Below are positions 1-12,398 of a stretch of 54,768 nucleotides of DNA, one piece after another. Source of the DNA: CAVAWX01 sp963642995 (GTDB lineage: Bacteria > Actinomycetota > Coriobacteriia > Coriobacteriales > QAMH01). The stretch is taken from NCBI GenBank assembly GCA_963642995.1, contig CAVIIZ010000005.1:1-54768 (forward strand). Reading direction: 5' to 3'. Under the pieces are notes generated by a model. The model saw nothing but the letters and a program-made list of their open reading frames with translations, was not told the origin of the DNA and did not search any database. Position 1 is the first letter of the stretch, and every line of letters starts with the position of its first letter. A program made the position numbers and the translations under genes.

Positions 1-246
1 CGCCGCAAAGGCGTGAGCCGCGGCGGCTCCCCCCAGGTTTCCCGGCGTGCGCGGGCGCGGAAGGCCCCCGTCCGCGCAGGGCCTCCCCGCGCGACGTGCC
101 CGACCCGCCGCGTTCGCGACGCGGGCACTGGCAGGGGCGCGAGGCCTTCGCGCGCCCGTTTCGCTTTCGACTGCGGCACCACCTCTGCCGCCGCGTCGGC
201 GGGCGCTCTCCCATCAATCGCCCCCGTCAAGTTAACCCCGGCAAAA

Positions 247-302
247 TGTATCTCAAATACACGTTTTCCCGAAAAAACATGCACTCGCGATGCACGTTTT
301 CC
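247..302. promoter_or_regulatory. Two tandem palindromic operator-like sites upstream of rmuC
   Basis: Two 23-base units at 247-269 and 280-302 have the same layout. Each starts with a 15-base palindrome (TGTAT-N5-ATACA, then TGCAC-N5-ATGCA) followed by CGTTTTCC. The units are 33 bases apart, about three helical turns, so a protein could bind both on one DNA face. They lie 37 or more bases upstream of the promoter-like box at 339-344, a position that suits activator binding. The binding protein is unknown. The repeats are seen directly; the regulatory role is inferred. Confidence 0.45.
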
Positions 303-338
303 GAATAGCATCCGGCCGGGCCGCGGGCGTTGCTGCGC

Positions 339-344
339 TAGAAT
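339..344 (+). promoter_or_regulatory. Putative -10 box of rmuC (TAGAAT)
   Basis: The context CGCTAGAAT recurs before leuA (minus strand, 17036-17031) and before the cyclophilin gene (43492-43497). That recurrence is the main reason to call it a promoter. No good -35 match is seen here, which fits a promoter helped by the palindromes at 247-302. The predicted leader to the rmuC ATG at 451 is about 100 bases. Confidence 0.4.
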
Positions 345-450
345 GCGGTGCGGGCTTCAGGTGGCGGCGCCGACGTTTGCCGCGCTGCCCGGGCAAGCCC
401 GCAGCTCGACCCCATTTCCCCGTTTCTCGATTCAACGGCTGGAGGTTGCC

Positions 451-1944
451 ATGGATGCCGGTTTCGCGACCCTGCTCGTCTCTATCGCCGCCGCGGCGTT
501 TTCCCTCGTGGCGGCGGTCGCGGCGATAGCCCTCGGCCTGCGGGTGAAGAGGCTCGAGTCCGAAGACGGCGCAGGCCCTGCGCCGGCCGACGTGCAGGAG
601 GCCGTCGTCGCCAAGGTCGAGGAGGAAGCGCGCCTTTCCCGCCTCATGGTGAAGGAGCGCTGCGACGCCTTCGACGCCGCCCTGTCCGCCGACGCCGGCA
701 GGCTCGAGGAGAAGTTCGACGCCTCGCGCCGCGAGAGCGCCGAGACGACGCGCGAGAACAACGAGGCCGTGAACGCAAAGCTCGACAAGATGCGCGAGAT
801 CGTCGACGACAAGCTCACGCAACGCCTGGCGGAGCAATCCCGCGAGCTGCGCGACCATCTCGACAAATTCGACGGGCGCTTCGCCGGCTTCTCGAAGCAG
901 ATCCAGGGGTTCCAAGAGCAGATGGCCAAGGGGCTGAGCGACGTGCAGGGCACGGTCGGCGCCCAGCTGAAAGACATCCGCGAGGACAACGGCAAGCAGC
1001 TCGAGAAGATGCGCGAGACCGTCGACGAGAAGCTCTCCAAGACCTTGAACGAGCGCCTGAGCACGTCGTTTACCCGCGTGAGCGAGCAACTGGAGGCCGT
1101 GCACAAGGGGCTCGGGGAGATGCAGAGCGTCGCCAAAGACGTCGGCGGCCTGAAGCGGGTGCTCTCCAACGTGAAGACGCGCGGCGTGCTGGGGGAGGTG
1201 CAGCTCGGCGCCATCTTGGACGACATCCTCATCTCGAACCAATACGACGAGAACGTCGCGACCAAGCCCGGCAGCCGCGACCGCGTCGAGTTCGCGGTGA
1301 AGATCCCCGTCGAAGACGATTTCGTCTACCTGCCCATCGACGCGAAATTTCCGGGCGACACCTACGACCGGCTGCAAGTCGCCATGGAAACGGGCGACAA
1401 GGCCGAGGTCGACGCCGCGCGAAAGGCGCTGGAAAAACGCATCGAGGGCGAGGCGAAAGACATCGGCGACAAGTACATCTCCGTTCCCCAGACGACGAAC
1501 TTCGCGATCATGTTCTTGCCCTTCGAGGGTCTCTACGCCGAGGTCGTGAACCGTCCCGGCCTGCTCGAGCGCCTGCAGCGCGACTACAAGGTCAACGTCG
1601 CCGGCCCTTCGACGATGGCGGCGATACTCAACAGCCTGCAGATGAGCTACCAGACGCTCGCCCTGCAAAAGCGCGCCGACGAGATCGCCCGGATACTCTC
1701 GGCGGTCAAGGCGGAGTTCCCCAAATACCAAGGCGCGCTCGAGAAGGCGCTCAAGCAGATAAACACGGCGGGCAGCACCGTGGAGGGGATCATCACCACG
1801 CGGACCCGCGTGATCGAGCGCAAGCTGCGCGGCGTGGCGGACATGGACGATGCGCAGGCCGCCGAACAGCTTCTGGGCATCGGCGAGGGCGGCGATGCGG
1901 ACGGCGGGGCCATCGCGTGCGCCGCCGTCATCGACGATGCGTGA
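451..1944 (+). CDS. rmuC: DNA recombination protein RmuC
   Basis: A 497-residue RmuC-family protein, a membrane-anchored coiled-coil protein with a PD-(D/E)XK nuclease-like core that limits recombination between short inverted repeats in E. coli. A hydrophobic segment spans residues 4-30 (VSIAAAAFSLVAAVAAIALG). A long charged coiled coil follows from about 70 to 230. The conserved RmuC core lies after it, with GVLGEVQLGAILDDIL, LPIDAKFPGDTYDRL and FAIMFLPFEGLYAEV. The ATG at 451 is preferred because it follows GGAGGTTGCC and directly precedes the membrane segment; the open frame upstream looks non-coding. It is monocistronic and converges on the radical SAM gene. Family assignment is secure; the role here is inferred from homologues. 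Confidence 0.93.
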   Translation: MDAGFATLLVSIAAAAFSLVAAVAAIALGLRVKRLESEDGAGPAPADVQEAVVAKVEEEARLSRLMVKERCDAFDAALSADAGRLEEKFDASRRESAETTRENNEAVNAKLDKMREIVDDKLTQRLAEQSRELRDHLDKFDGRFAGFSKQIQGFQEQMAKGLSDVQGTVGAQLKDIREDNGKQLEKMRETVDEKLSKTLNERLSTSFTRVSEQLEAVHKGLGEMQSVAKDVGGLKRVLSNVKTRGVLGEVQLGAILDDILISNQYDENVATKPGSRDRVEFAVKIPVEDDFVYLPIDAKFPGDTYDRLQVAMETGDKAEVDAARKALEKRIEGEAKDIGDKYISVPQTTNFAIMFLPFEGLYAEVVNRPGLLERLQRDYKVNVAGPSTMAAILNSLQMSYQTLALQKRADEIARILSAVKAEFPKYQGALEKALKQINTAGSTVEGIITTRTRVIERKLRGVADMDDAQAAEQLLGIGEGGDADGGAIACAAVIDDA

Positions 1945-2096
1945 ACTGCGCGCCTGACGCAACGGGCGCGTCGGCGCTCGACGGGCGGGCGCCCGCAGCC
2001 GCTTTCTCCCACGGCCTTTCCTGTTTTTTGAAAATTCGCCAGGCGACGAGGCGGCCACGAGACCGGATTCGGCGAAGTCGCCCTCTTTTCGGCCCT

Positions 2097-3437
2097 TCAC
2101 CCGCGGCAGGCGGCGCAACCCGTCTCGTCGCCGAAGAGCAGCTCGGCCTCCGGGCCGGAGAGGGCGGCGCGCGCCTGGTCGCGCAGGTTGTTCATCGCGG
2201 AGAGGAACTGGCGGTAGAGGACCAAGACGAGGTAGCGGCCGCGCAGCGTCAGCGTCAGCTCCTCGTCGGTGTCGGTGGCAAAGGCGCGGTGCGCGCGCAT
2301 GTAGGCCATCTCGGCCGGCAGCCCCGCCTCGATGCTGCAGCCGAACTCGCGGGCGAACTCGGCCTTGTCCAGGCGCAGCCGGTAGAGGTGCAGCAGGAAG
2401 TGGTAGCGCATCAGGTCGCGCTTGCCCATTTTGCACTTGCCCATGATGGACATGTGCCCGGCCTCGATGGCGGCCGCGTACTCGGCCAGGCTGAAGGTGT
2501 TCACGTACACCGAGCCGTCCAGATGCGAGATGGACCCGCTGCCTATGCCCGGGTACTCGTTGTAGGCCACCTGCAGCTCCTCTGCGTACAGGTTGCCGCG
2601 CCGCCGCCCGTCCTCGTCCAGCCTGTTGAAGGTCCATATGGTGTCGCGGGCGAAAAACGGCTTGTCGCCGCCTGCCAGCACGCCGTCGAGTATCTGGTAG
2701 AAGCGCCATTCGCGCCCGTAGTCCATCTTGCCCAGCGCCTGCTCCATCTTCTTCGTGGTGGCATTCGAGACGTACAGCGGGCTGAACGTGGTCTGGCGCG
2801 CCCCGCACGTGGCGATCTTCTCCAGGTCGGACACGAGGACGTCTTCGGTCTGGCTGGGGAAGTTGAAGATCATGTCCACGTTCACCGAGTCGAAGCACTC
2901 CGCCGCCGCGCCGATGCGCTCGTAGATCTGCGCGCCGCTTCTGTATTTCCCGTAGCGGTCCATCTGCTTGAGCAGCGCGTCGTCGAAGCTCTGCACGCCC
3001 ACGGACAGGCGCTGCACGCGGTCTTTCAGCTGCGAGAGCCAGGGGTCCACCAGGTGGTTGGGGTTCGTCTCGACGCCCACCTCCTCGATGGCGAAGTTCT
3101 CGCGCGCCAAGTCGATGGTCTCGCACAGCTCGTCGAGCAAGACGGTGGGGGTGCCGCCGCCGAAATACAGCGTCTCGAAGTCCCAGCCGCGCTCCTTCAG
3201 CAGCATCATCTCGCGGCGCAGGCTCGCGAAGTAGCTGCGGGCGAGGTCCTCCTTGAACACGTAGCGGTTGAAGCTGCAATACGGGCACAGCACCTGGCAG
3301 AAGGGGACGTGCAGGTAGAGCATGTAGCGCTGCCCGGGGTGCGGGTCGGGGAAGAACTTCTCGTCGGTGGGGCGCAGGTCCAGGTGCGCGCCCGCCATGC
3401 CCTTCACCACGTTCGTCAAAAAGCGTTCTGCCAGCAC
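2097..3437 (-). CDS. HemW/HemN-like radical SAM protein (coproporphyrinogen III oxidase family)
   Basis: A 446-residue radical SAM enzyme. The 4Fe-4S cluster motif is CQVLCPYC (CxxxCxxC) near residue 48, inside YLHVPFC, and the SAM-binding glycine motif YFGGGTPT lies near 90. Both are typical of the HemN/HemW/ChuW group. Experimentally characterised members act in haem synthesis, haem delivery or haem breakdown. The sequence alone does not say which, and no other haem gene is nearby. A C-terminal CAAC pair could bind an extra metal or cluster. The start is GTG, preceded by AAAGGACGG at workable spacing; a nearby ATG is out of frame. It lies downstream of the small unknown gene on the same strand and may be co-transcribed with it. 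Confidence 0.85.
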   Translation of the reverse strand: MLAERFLTNVVKGMAGAHLDLRPTDEKFFPDPHPGQRYMLYLHVPFCQVLCPYCSFNRYVFKEDLARSYFASLRREMMLLKERGWDFETLYFGGGTPTVLLDELCETIDLARENFAIEEVGVETNPNHLVDPWLSQLKDRVQRLSVGVQSFDDALLKQMDRYGKYRSGAQIYERIGAAAECFDSVNVDMIFNFPSQTEDVLVSDLEKIATCGARQTTFSPLYVSNATTKKMEQALGKMDYGREWRFYQILDGVLAGGDKPFFARDTIWTFNRLDEDGRRRGNLYAEELQVAYNEYPGIGSGSISHLDGSVYVNTFSLAEYAAAIEAGHMSIMGKCKMGKRDLMRYHFLLHLYRLRLDKAEFAREFGCSIEAGLPAEMAYMRAHRAFATDTDEELTLTLRGRYLVLVLYRQFLSAMNNLRDQARAALSGPEAELLFGDETGCAACRG

Positions 3438-3552
3438 AGCATCCGTCCTTTTTCGTCTGTCCGCCGCATGCGCCCTCGCCGCAGGCGCCGCGCTTTCCCG
3501 TCCTCGTCCTTTTTGCCTGCCCGCGTGCCCCGCCGTCCGCCGCGCCCTTCGG

Positions 3553-4116
3553 TCAGGCGAACAGCAGCCGCTCCTCGCCGCCCGCGACCGGCTCGCCCGC
3601 CTGCACGCCGCCGTCCGCGCCGCGCCCGTAGGGCAGGCATCCGCTCCAGGCGTGCTCCATGCCGCGCTCGGCGAACTCGAACAGCAGCGCCGCGACGCCC
3701 GCGCTGGCCTCGTCGGCCTGCACCACGCCGTCGTAGAGGAGCACGTAGCGCGTGCAGGCGGCCCCCAGCGCCGCGACCTGCTCGCAGGCGGCGCGGTAGC
3801 AGCCGTCGGGCGTGTCGCCGGAGAAGAGGTAGAGCTGCCCGCTGCAGTCGACGGCCAGCATGACGGGCAGCTCGTCGCCTGTTTCCAGCAGGTCGAGCGC
3901 CGTCTCTATCGTGGCCACCGACAGCCGGTCGAGCTGCTCGGATATGCCCGCCGCATCGCCTCGGCCGCCCGCGCCGCCCGCCGCGCTTTCGGCCGCCTTG
4001 CCCGCATCGTCTTGCCGTGCCACGCCGCCTTCGCCTTCCCGCTTGCGCCTTGCCCGTCTCGTTTCGCGCGGACCGCATTCGCCGCGCAGGCCCTTTGCCC
4101 TGCACGTGCTTTTCAC
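3553..4116 (-). CDS. Conserved-looking hypothetical protein
   Basis: I do not recognise this protein. The longest frame is 187 residues from a GTG, but the first 55 or so residues are Arg/Gly/Ala-rich and probably not all translated. The credible core starts near the segment ISEQLDRLSVATIETALDLL. It is acidic and leucine-rich, with five cysteines and no signal peptide or membrane helix, which suggests a small cytosolic protein. Codon use in the core matches neighbouring genes. It is divergent from typA and upstream of the radical SAM gene on the same strand with a 115-base gap. The true start is uncertain. Confidence 0.5.
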   Translation of the reverse strand: MKSTCRAKGLRGECGPRETRRARRKREGEGGVARQDDAGKAAESAAGGAGGRGDAAGISEQLDRLSVATIETALDLLETGDELPVMLAVDCSGQLYLFSGDTPDGCYRAACEQVAALGAACTRYVLLYDGVVQADEASAGVAALLFEFAERGMEHAWSGCLPYGRGADGGVQAGEPVAGGEERLLFA

Positions 4117-4228
4117 CGCGAAAGCTCGATTTTACGCCATGTCGCCTCTTTCGGGCGCGAGAACCCGGGGGCGCGTGGTATCGTGTACGGCTGTTTGTCT
4201 TACGAGTGAAAGAGGAAAACGCGCCACC

Positions 4229-6052
<1,824 letters not shown>

Positions 6053-6082
6053 GGCGCGGCACGAAAGAGGGGGGCGGCGCAC

Positions 6083-6862
6083 ATGGCGAAAGAACTTTTG
6101 AACCTGCACGATGCCGAGGTGCGCATCGACGGGCGGACCGTCTTGTCCGTGCCGCGGTTTTCCATCGACGAAGGCGAGCGCCTGGTCGTCTTGGGGCCCA
6201 ACGGCTCGGGCAAGTCCACGCTCGTGAAGATGCTCACGCGCGAGCTGCAGCCCCTGTGGAAGGAAGACCCGCCGCTGCTGTTCCGCGGCAGCCGCAACGC
6301 CTCGCTCGAGGAGATCAACCGCGTCATCGGCGTGGTGTCCACGAGCATCGAGGAGCGCATGGTCGTGCACCGCAGCGCCCTCGACATAGTGCTGGGCGGC
6401 TATTTCGGCAGCGTGGGCGTGCCGTTTCGCCGCGCGGTCACGCCCGAGCAGGACAAGGCCGCCCGCGAGATCTTGCGCGACATGGGGCTGGCCAGCCTGG
6501 CGTCGCGCGACATGAAGACGCTGTCCACCGGCCAGATGCGCCGCGTGCTCATAGCCCGCGCGCTGGTGAACGCCCCGGAGGTGATCGTCTTCGACGAGCC
6601 GTGCACGGGGCTTGACGTGGCGGCGAAGTGGGACCTGCGCGAGACCTTCTCCGCGCTGGGGCACGCCGGGCGCACGATGATGCTCGTCACGCACGACGTG
6701 GCCGACATCGTGCCCGAGTTCGACCGCGTCATCGTCTTGCGCGAGGGCAAGATCATCGCCGACGGGCCCAAAGCCGAGGTGCTGACGACGTCCATGCTGC
6801 GGCGCCTGTTCGGCGTGCCCGTCACCCTCTACGAGACCGACGGACGCTACCACCTGCAATAG
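6083..6862 (+). CDS. Orphan ABC-type ATPase
   Basis: A 259-residue ABC ATPase. The Walker A GPNGSGKST lies near residue 40, the signature is LSTGQMRRVLIARAL near 150, and Walker B is VIVFDEPCTGLD near 172. A switch histidine occurs in MLVTHDVADI. The domain is single and complete, with no membrane segments of its own, and no permease or binding-protein gene is adjacent. It resembles the soluble ATPases of the YlmA/ModF type. The substrate cannot be told. The ribosome-binding site is GAGGGGGGCGGCGCAC before the ATG. The 30-base gap to typA suggests a shared transcript. Confidence 0.85.
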   Translation: MAKELLNLHDAEVRIDGRTVLSVPRFSIDEGERLVVLGPNGSGKSTLVKMLTRELQPLWKEDPPLLFRGSRNASLEEINRVIGVVSTSIEERMVVHRSALDIVLGGYFGSVGVPFRRAVTPEQDKAAREILRDMGLASLASRDMKTLSTGQMRRVLIARALVNAPEVIVFDEPCTGLDVAAKWDLRETFSALGHAGRTMMLVTHDVADIVPEFDRVIVLREGKIIADGPKAEVLTTSMLRRLFGVPVTLYETDGRYHLQ

Positions 6863-6976
6863 CCGCGGGCTCGCGTTCGCGCAGCTTGCCCGAGCCCGCT
6901 TCCCCAGGCCCGCCGGACGTTGTGCGCGCGCGAACGACCCGTTGTCTGGCCGTCACCTATTTTCACCGCACTCGTC

Positions 6977-6982
6977 TATACT
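6977..6982 (+). promoter_or_regulatory. Putative -10 box of clpC (TATACT)
   Basis: A consensus-like TATACT lies 63 bases before the clpC ATG, in a locally A+T-richer stretch between the ABC ATPase and clpC. The -35 region is poor. A GC-rich hairpin-prone leader follows. I saw no CIRCE or HspR-type inverted repeat here. Confidence 0.35.
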
Positions 6983-7045
6983 CGAACGACTGCATTCTAT
7001 CGCGCGGCTCTTCGGCGGCCGAGCGCGAGGGGGGTCGACCGGCAC

Positions 7046-9541
<2,496 letters not shown>

Positions 9542-9577
9542 CTCCGCTGTTTTTTCGAGAAGAAACGAGGTGGGAGC

Positions 9578-10447
9578 ATGGGCGACGGGCTTGGCGGGCC
9601 GGGAGGGCCTCGGCGCGGGACCGACCCGGTGGCAGGCCCTGACGCCCTCGCGCCCGAGCAGGTCGAGGAGTTCCTCGAGGAGATAAACTCCTTTGCCCGC
9701 ACCTTGGGCAAACACGAGGGGCGCGTGTCGGCGCACCCGTCGACGGCCGCCGTCGTCGTGGCGGGCGGCAGCGGCGAGCGCCTGGGCAACCCGGGCGGCA
9801 AGCAGCTGTTCGAGCTTTTGGGCAAGCCCATGCTCACATGGTCGGTCGAGGCTTTCGACGCGGTGGCCGACGTGGGCCTGATCGTGGTCGTGTGCCCGCA
9901 AGAGCGCATCGCCGAGTACCGCGAGGCGGCGCTGGACCCCTTCGAGCTGGCCACCCCCATCGAGTTCGCGCCCGCCGGCGAGATCCGCCAGGAGTCGGCG
10001 ATGAACGGCGTGGACGCGGTGCCGACCGACTACGACGTGATCGCCGTGCACGACGGGGCGCGCCCGCTTGTCACCGCCGAGATAGTCACGCACGCCATCA
10101 GCATGTTGAAGGGCAACCTCGACGCCGACGGCATCGTGGTGGGCCATCCCAGCATCGACACCTTGAAAGTGGTGAACGAGCACGCCATCGCCGGCACTCC
10201 GGACCGCAGCATGTTTTGGGTGGCGCAGACCCCGCAGGTGTTTCGCAGCGACATCTGCCGGCGCGCGTACTCGGCGGCCATGTTCGAGGGCTTCGTCGGC
10301 ACGGACGACTCGTCGCTGGTCGAGCGCATGGGCGGGCACGTGATGATGCTCGACGGCCCGCGCGACAACATCAAGCTGACGGTCCCGGAAGACATAGGGC
10401 CGGTGGTCGCGGCGCTGGCCAAACGCGTGGCAGGCGACGACGCGTGA
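9578..10447 (+). CDS. ispD: 2-C-methyl-D-erythritol 4-phosphate cytidylyltransferase
   Basis: A 289-residue enzyme of the MEP pathway that joins CTP and methylerythritol phosphate. The nucleotide-binding loop AAVVVAGGSGERLG starts near residue 57, followed by GGKQ, VHDGARP, VGHPSIDTLK, QTPQVFR and TDDSSLVE, all family motifs. In typical IspD the first loop begins within about ten residues of the start. Here an extra 50 or so residues precede it, including an acidic helix-forming stretch (EQVEEFLEEINSFARTLGKH). The ATG at 9578 has a good ribosome site, GAGGTGGGAGC, so the extension is probably translated. ispF follows directly, probably in one operon. Confidence 0.93.
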   Translation: MGDGLGGPGGPRRGTDPVAGPDALAPEQVEEFLEEINSFARTLGKHEGRVSAHPSTAAVVVAGGSGERLGNPGGKQLFELLGKPMLTWSVEAFDAVADVGLIVVVCPQERIAEYREAALDPFELATPIEFAPAGEIRQESAMNGVDAVPTDYDVIAVHDGARPLVTAEIVTHAISMLKGNLDADGIVVGHPSIDTLKVVNEHAIAGTPDRSMFWVAQTPQVFRSDICRRAYSAAMFEGFVGTDDSSLVERMGGHVMMLDGPRDNIKLTVPEDIGPVVAALAKRVAGDDA

Positions 10448-10572
10448 GGGCGGCGGACGTGCAAGACGGCGGATGCGGGGCCGCGCAGGCCCTCGGAGCC
10501 GCCCGGACGGACGTGCGGCAGCAGGAGCGGTGCGAAACGCAGGCGGATGCTCGGGCGGCTGCCCCGGCCGGC

Positions 10573-11049
10573 ATGCAGCGCATAGGCCTGGGCTTCGACG
10601 TGCACGCGTTCGCAGACGGGCGGCGCCTCGTGTTGGGCGGCGTGGACGTGCCCTTCGAGCGCGGGCTGGACGGCCATTCGGACGCCGACGTGCTCGTGCA
10701 CGCCGTCATGGACGCGCTTTTGGGCGCGCTGCGCGAGGGCGACATCGGCAAGCTCTTCCCCGATGACGACCCGGCCTACGAGGGGGCCGACTCCATCGGC
10801 TTGCTGCGGCGCGTCGCGGCGCTCGTGCGCGAGCGGGGCTGGCGCATCGACGACGTCGACAGCGTGCTGGCCTTGCAGGCGCCCAAAATCGCGCCTTTCC
10901 GCGAGCAGATGCGCGCCAACATCGCGGCCGCCTGCGGCATCGACGCGGCGCAGGTCGGGGTGAAGGCGACGACGACCGAGCATCTGGGCTTCGAGGGGCG
11001 CGGCGAGGGCGCGAGCGCGCAGGCCGTGTGCCTGCTCTCCCGCAGATGA
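10573..11049 (+). CDS. ispF: 2-C-methyl-D-erythritol 2,4-cyclodiphosphate synthase
   Basis: A 158-residue trimeric zinc enzyme of the MEP isoprenoid pathway. The metal-binding motifs IGLGFDVHAF and GHSDADVLVHAVMDALLGA are intact, as is the C-terminal KATTTEHLGFEGRGEG. The ATG at 10573 gives the normal family length but lacks a clear ribosome site. A GTG at 10444 in the same frame overlaps the ispD stop (GTGA). It would add 43 residues of low complexity and allow coupled translation, so the mature start is open. The product supplies isoprenoid precursors also used by the polyprenyl synthase at 35608. Confidence 0.93.
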   Translation: MQRIGLGFDVHAFADGRRLVLGGVDVPFERGLDGHSDADVLVHAVMDALLGALREGDIGKLFPDDDPAYEGADSIGLLRRVAALVRERGWRIDDVDSVLALQAPKIAPFREQMRANIAAACGIDAAQVGVKATTTEHLGFEGRGEGASAQAVCLLSRR

Positions 11050-11083
11050 TTTAAAATCTGCGGCGGCTGTTCAACGTGAAACA
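11040..11083. promoter_or_regulatory. Hairpin plus parS-like sequence between ispF and glf
   Basis: CCGCAGAT (11040-11047) and ATCTGCGG (11056-11063) form a perfect eight-base stem across the ispF stop. No T tract follows. At 11068-11083 the 16-mer TGTTCAACGTGAAACA matches the widely conserved ParB site TGTTTCACGTGAAACA at 14 of 16 positions, with the right half perfect. A direct repeat of TTCAACG follows. Binding by ParB is only a possibility. Confidence 0.35.
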
Positions 11084-11116
11084 ATTCAACGCGAAGGGAA
11101 AGGACGGAGCATCCAC

Positions 11117-12244
11117 ATGGAGACCTACGACTATCTGATCGTCGGCGCGGGCTTGACGGGAGCCGTGTTCGCGCACGAGGCGGCCGCGGCGGGCAAGCGC
11201 TGCCTGGTCATCGACAGGCGCGCGCACATCGCGGGCAACTGCTTCACCAAAAAGGTCAACGGCATCGACGTGCACGAGTACGGCGCGCACATCTTCCACA
11301 CCTCCGACCGCGCGGTGTGGGACTATGTGAACCAGTTCACCGAGTTCAACAACTACGTGAACAGCCCGGTGGCCAATTTCCACGGCGCCATCTACAACCT
11401 CCCCTTCAACATGAACACCTTCGCGCAGATGTGGGGCATACGCACGCCCGACGAGGCGCGCGAGATCATCGAGGCCCAAAAGGCCGAGGCGGCCATCGAC
11501 GGCGAGCCGGCCAACCTCGAGGAGCAGGCGCTGTCGCTGATCGGGCGCGACATCTTCGAGAAGCTCATCCGCGAGTACACGGAAAAGCAATGGGGGCGGC
11601 CGTGCACCGAGCTGCCGGCCAGCATCATCAAGCGCCTGCCCGTGCGCTACATCTACGACAACAACTACTTCAACGACCGCTGGCAGGGCATCCCCATGGG
11701 CGGCTACACGAAGATGGTCGAGCGCATGCTCGACGGCGTGGAGGTGCGCTGCGGCGTCGAGTACAAGGACTTCGTCGCGGCCAACCCCGGCGTGGCCGGC
11801 CGCGTCGTCTACACCGGGCCCATCGACGAGTACTTCGACTTCTCGCTGGGCAACCTGGAGTGGCGCACCGTGCGCTTCGAGACCGAGCTGCTCGAGGGCG
11901 TGGCCAACTGGCAGGGCAACGCCGTGGTGAACTACACGAGCCACGACGAGCCGTTCACGCGCATCATCGAGCACAAATGGTTCGAGTTCGGCCGCGGCGA
12001 GGACGGCGCCGACCTGCCCGACACGGTGATCAGCCGCGAGTACTCGAGCGCGTGGAAGCCGGGCGACGAGCCGTACTACCCGGTTAACGACGAGAAGAAC
12101 ACGGCGCTGTTCGCGCGCTACCGCGAGCTGGGCGCCGCCGAGGAGGGCGTGGTCTTTGCCGGGCGCCTGGGCGCGTACAAGTACTACGACATGGCGCCGT
12201 GCATCGCGGCCGCCCTCGAGCTGGCACGCGCCGAGCTGGACTAG
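11117..12244 (+). CDS. glf: UDP-galactopyranose mutase
   Basis: A 375-residue flavoenzyme that converts UDP-galactopyranose to UDP-galactofuranose for cell-surface glycans. The FAD-binding loop DYLIVGAGLTGAVFAHEAA lies at residues 4-22. The body carries the family motifs GAHIFHT, NLPFNMNTF, EKQWGRP and MGGYTKMVERML, ending in GRLGAYKYYDMAPCI. The ATG is preceded by AAGGACGGAG. No glycosyltransferases or other surface-sugar genes adjoin it, so the galactofuranose acceptor cannot be guessed from context. A strong terminator closes the unit. Confidence 0.95.
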   Translation: METYDYLIVGAGLTGAVFAHEAAAAGKRCLVIDRRAHIAGNCFTKKVNGIDVHEYGAHIFHTSDRAVWDYVNQFTEFNNYVNSPVANFHGAIYNLPFNMNTFAQMWGIRTPDEAREIIEAQKAEAAIDGEPANLEEQALSLIGRDIFEKLIREYTEKQWGRPCTELPASIIKRLPVRYIYDNNYFNDRWQGIPMGGYTKMVERMLDGVEVRCGVEYKDFVAANPGVAGRVVYTGPIDEYFDFSLGNLEWRTVRFETELLEGVANWQGNAVVNYTSHDEPFTRIIEHKWFEFGRGEDGADLPDTVISREYSSAWKPGDEPYYPVNDEKNTALFARYRELGAAEEGVVFAGRLGAYKYYDMAPCIAAALELARAELD

Positions 12245-12303
12245 GGCGCAGGGCTGCGGGGCCGCGCGCGGGGCCTGCAGGGCGGGAAAACGCGTTTGGA
12301 TGG

Positions 12304-12332
12304 AAAGGCAGCCGGAACCGAGGGCTGCCTTT
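12304..12332 (+). terminator. Intrinsic terminator after glf
   Basis: A perfect ten-base stem, AAAGGCAGCC (12304-12313) and GGCTGCCTTT (12323-12332), with a nine-base loop, 60 bases past the glf stop. The symmetric A and T ends could terminate both glf and the convergent helicase gene. Apart from this hairpin I see nothing else in 12245-12398. Confidence 0.75.
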
Positions 12333-12398
12333 CTGCTGTGCCGCGCCGCCTCGATCGAGGAGCGCCTGCTCGAGGTGGCTTCGTAGCCGGGATGTGCG

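Noticed and set aside
1..60. Possible 3' end of a tRNA or terminator at the window start
   Set aside because: A small GC hairpin (GAGCCG/CGGCTC) is present, but no tRNA arms and no T tract.
253..3288. Minus-strand open frame of about 1000 codons across rmuC and the radical SAM gene
   Set aside because: It is antisense to rmuC and in another frame of the radical SAM gene. It is open only because high G+C removes stop codons; composition is Arg/Ala/Leu/His-rich without domains.
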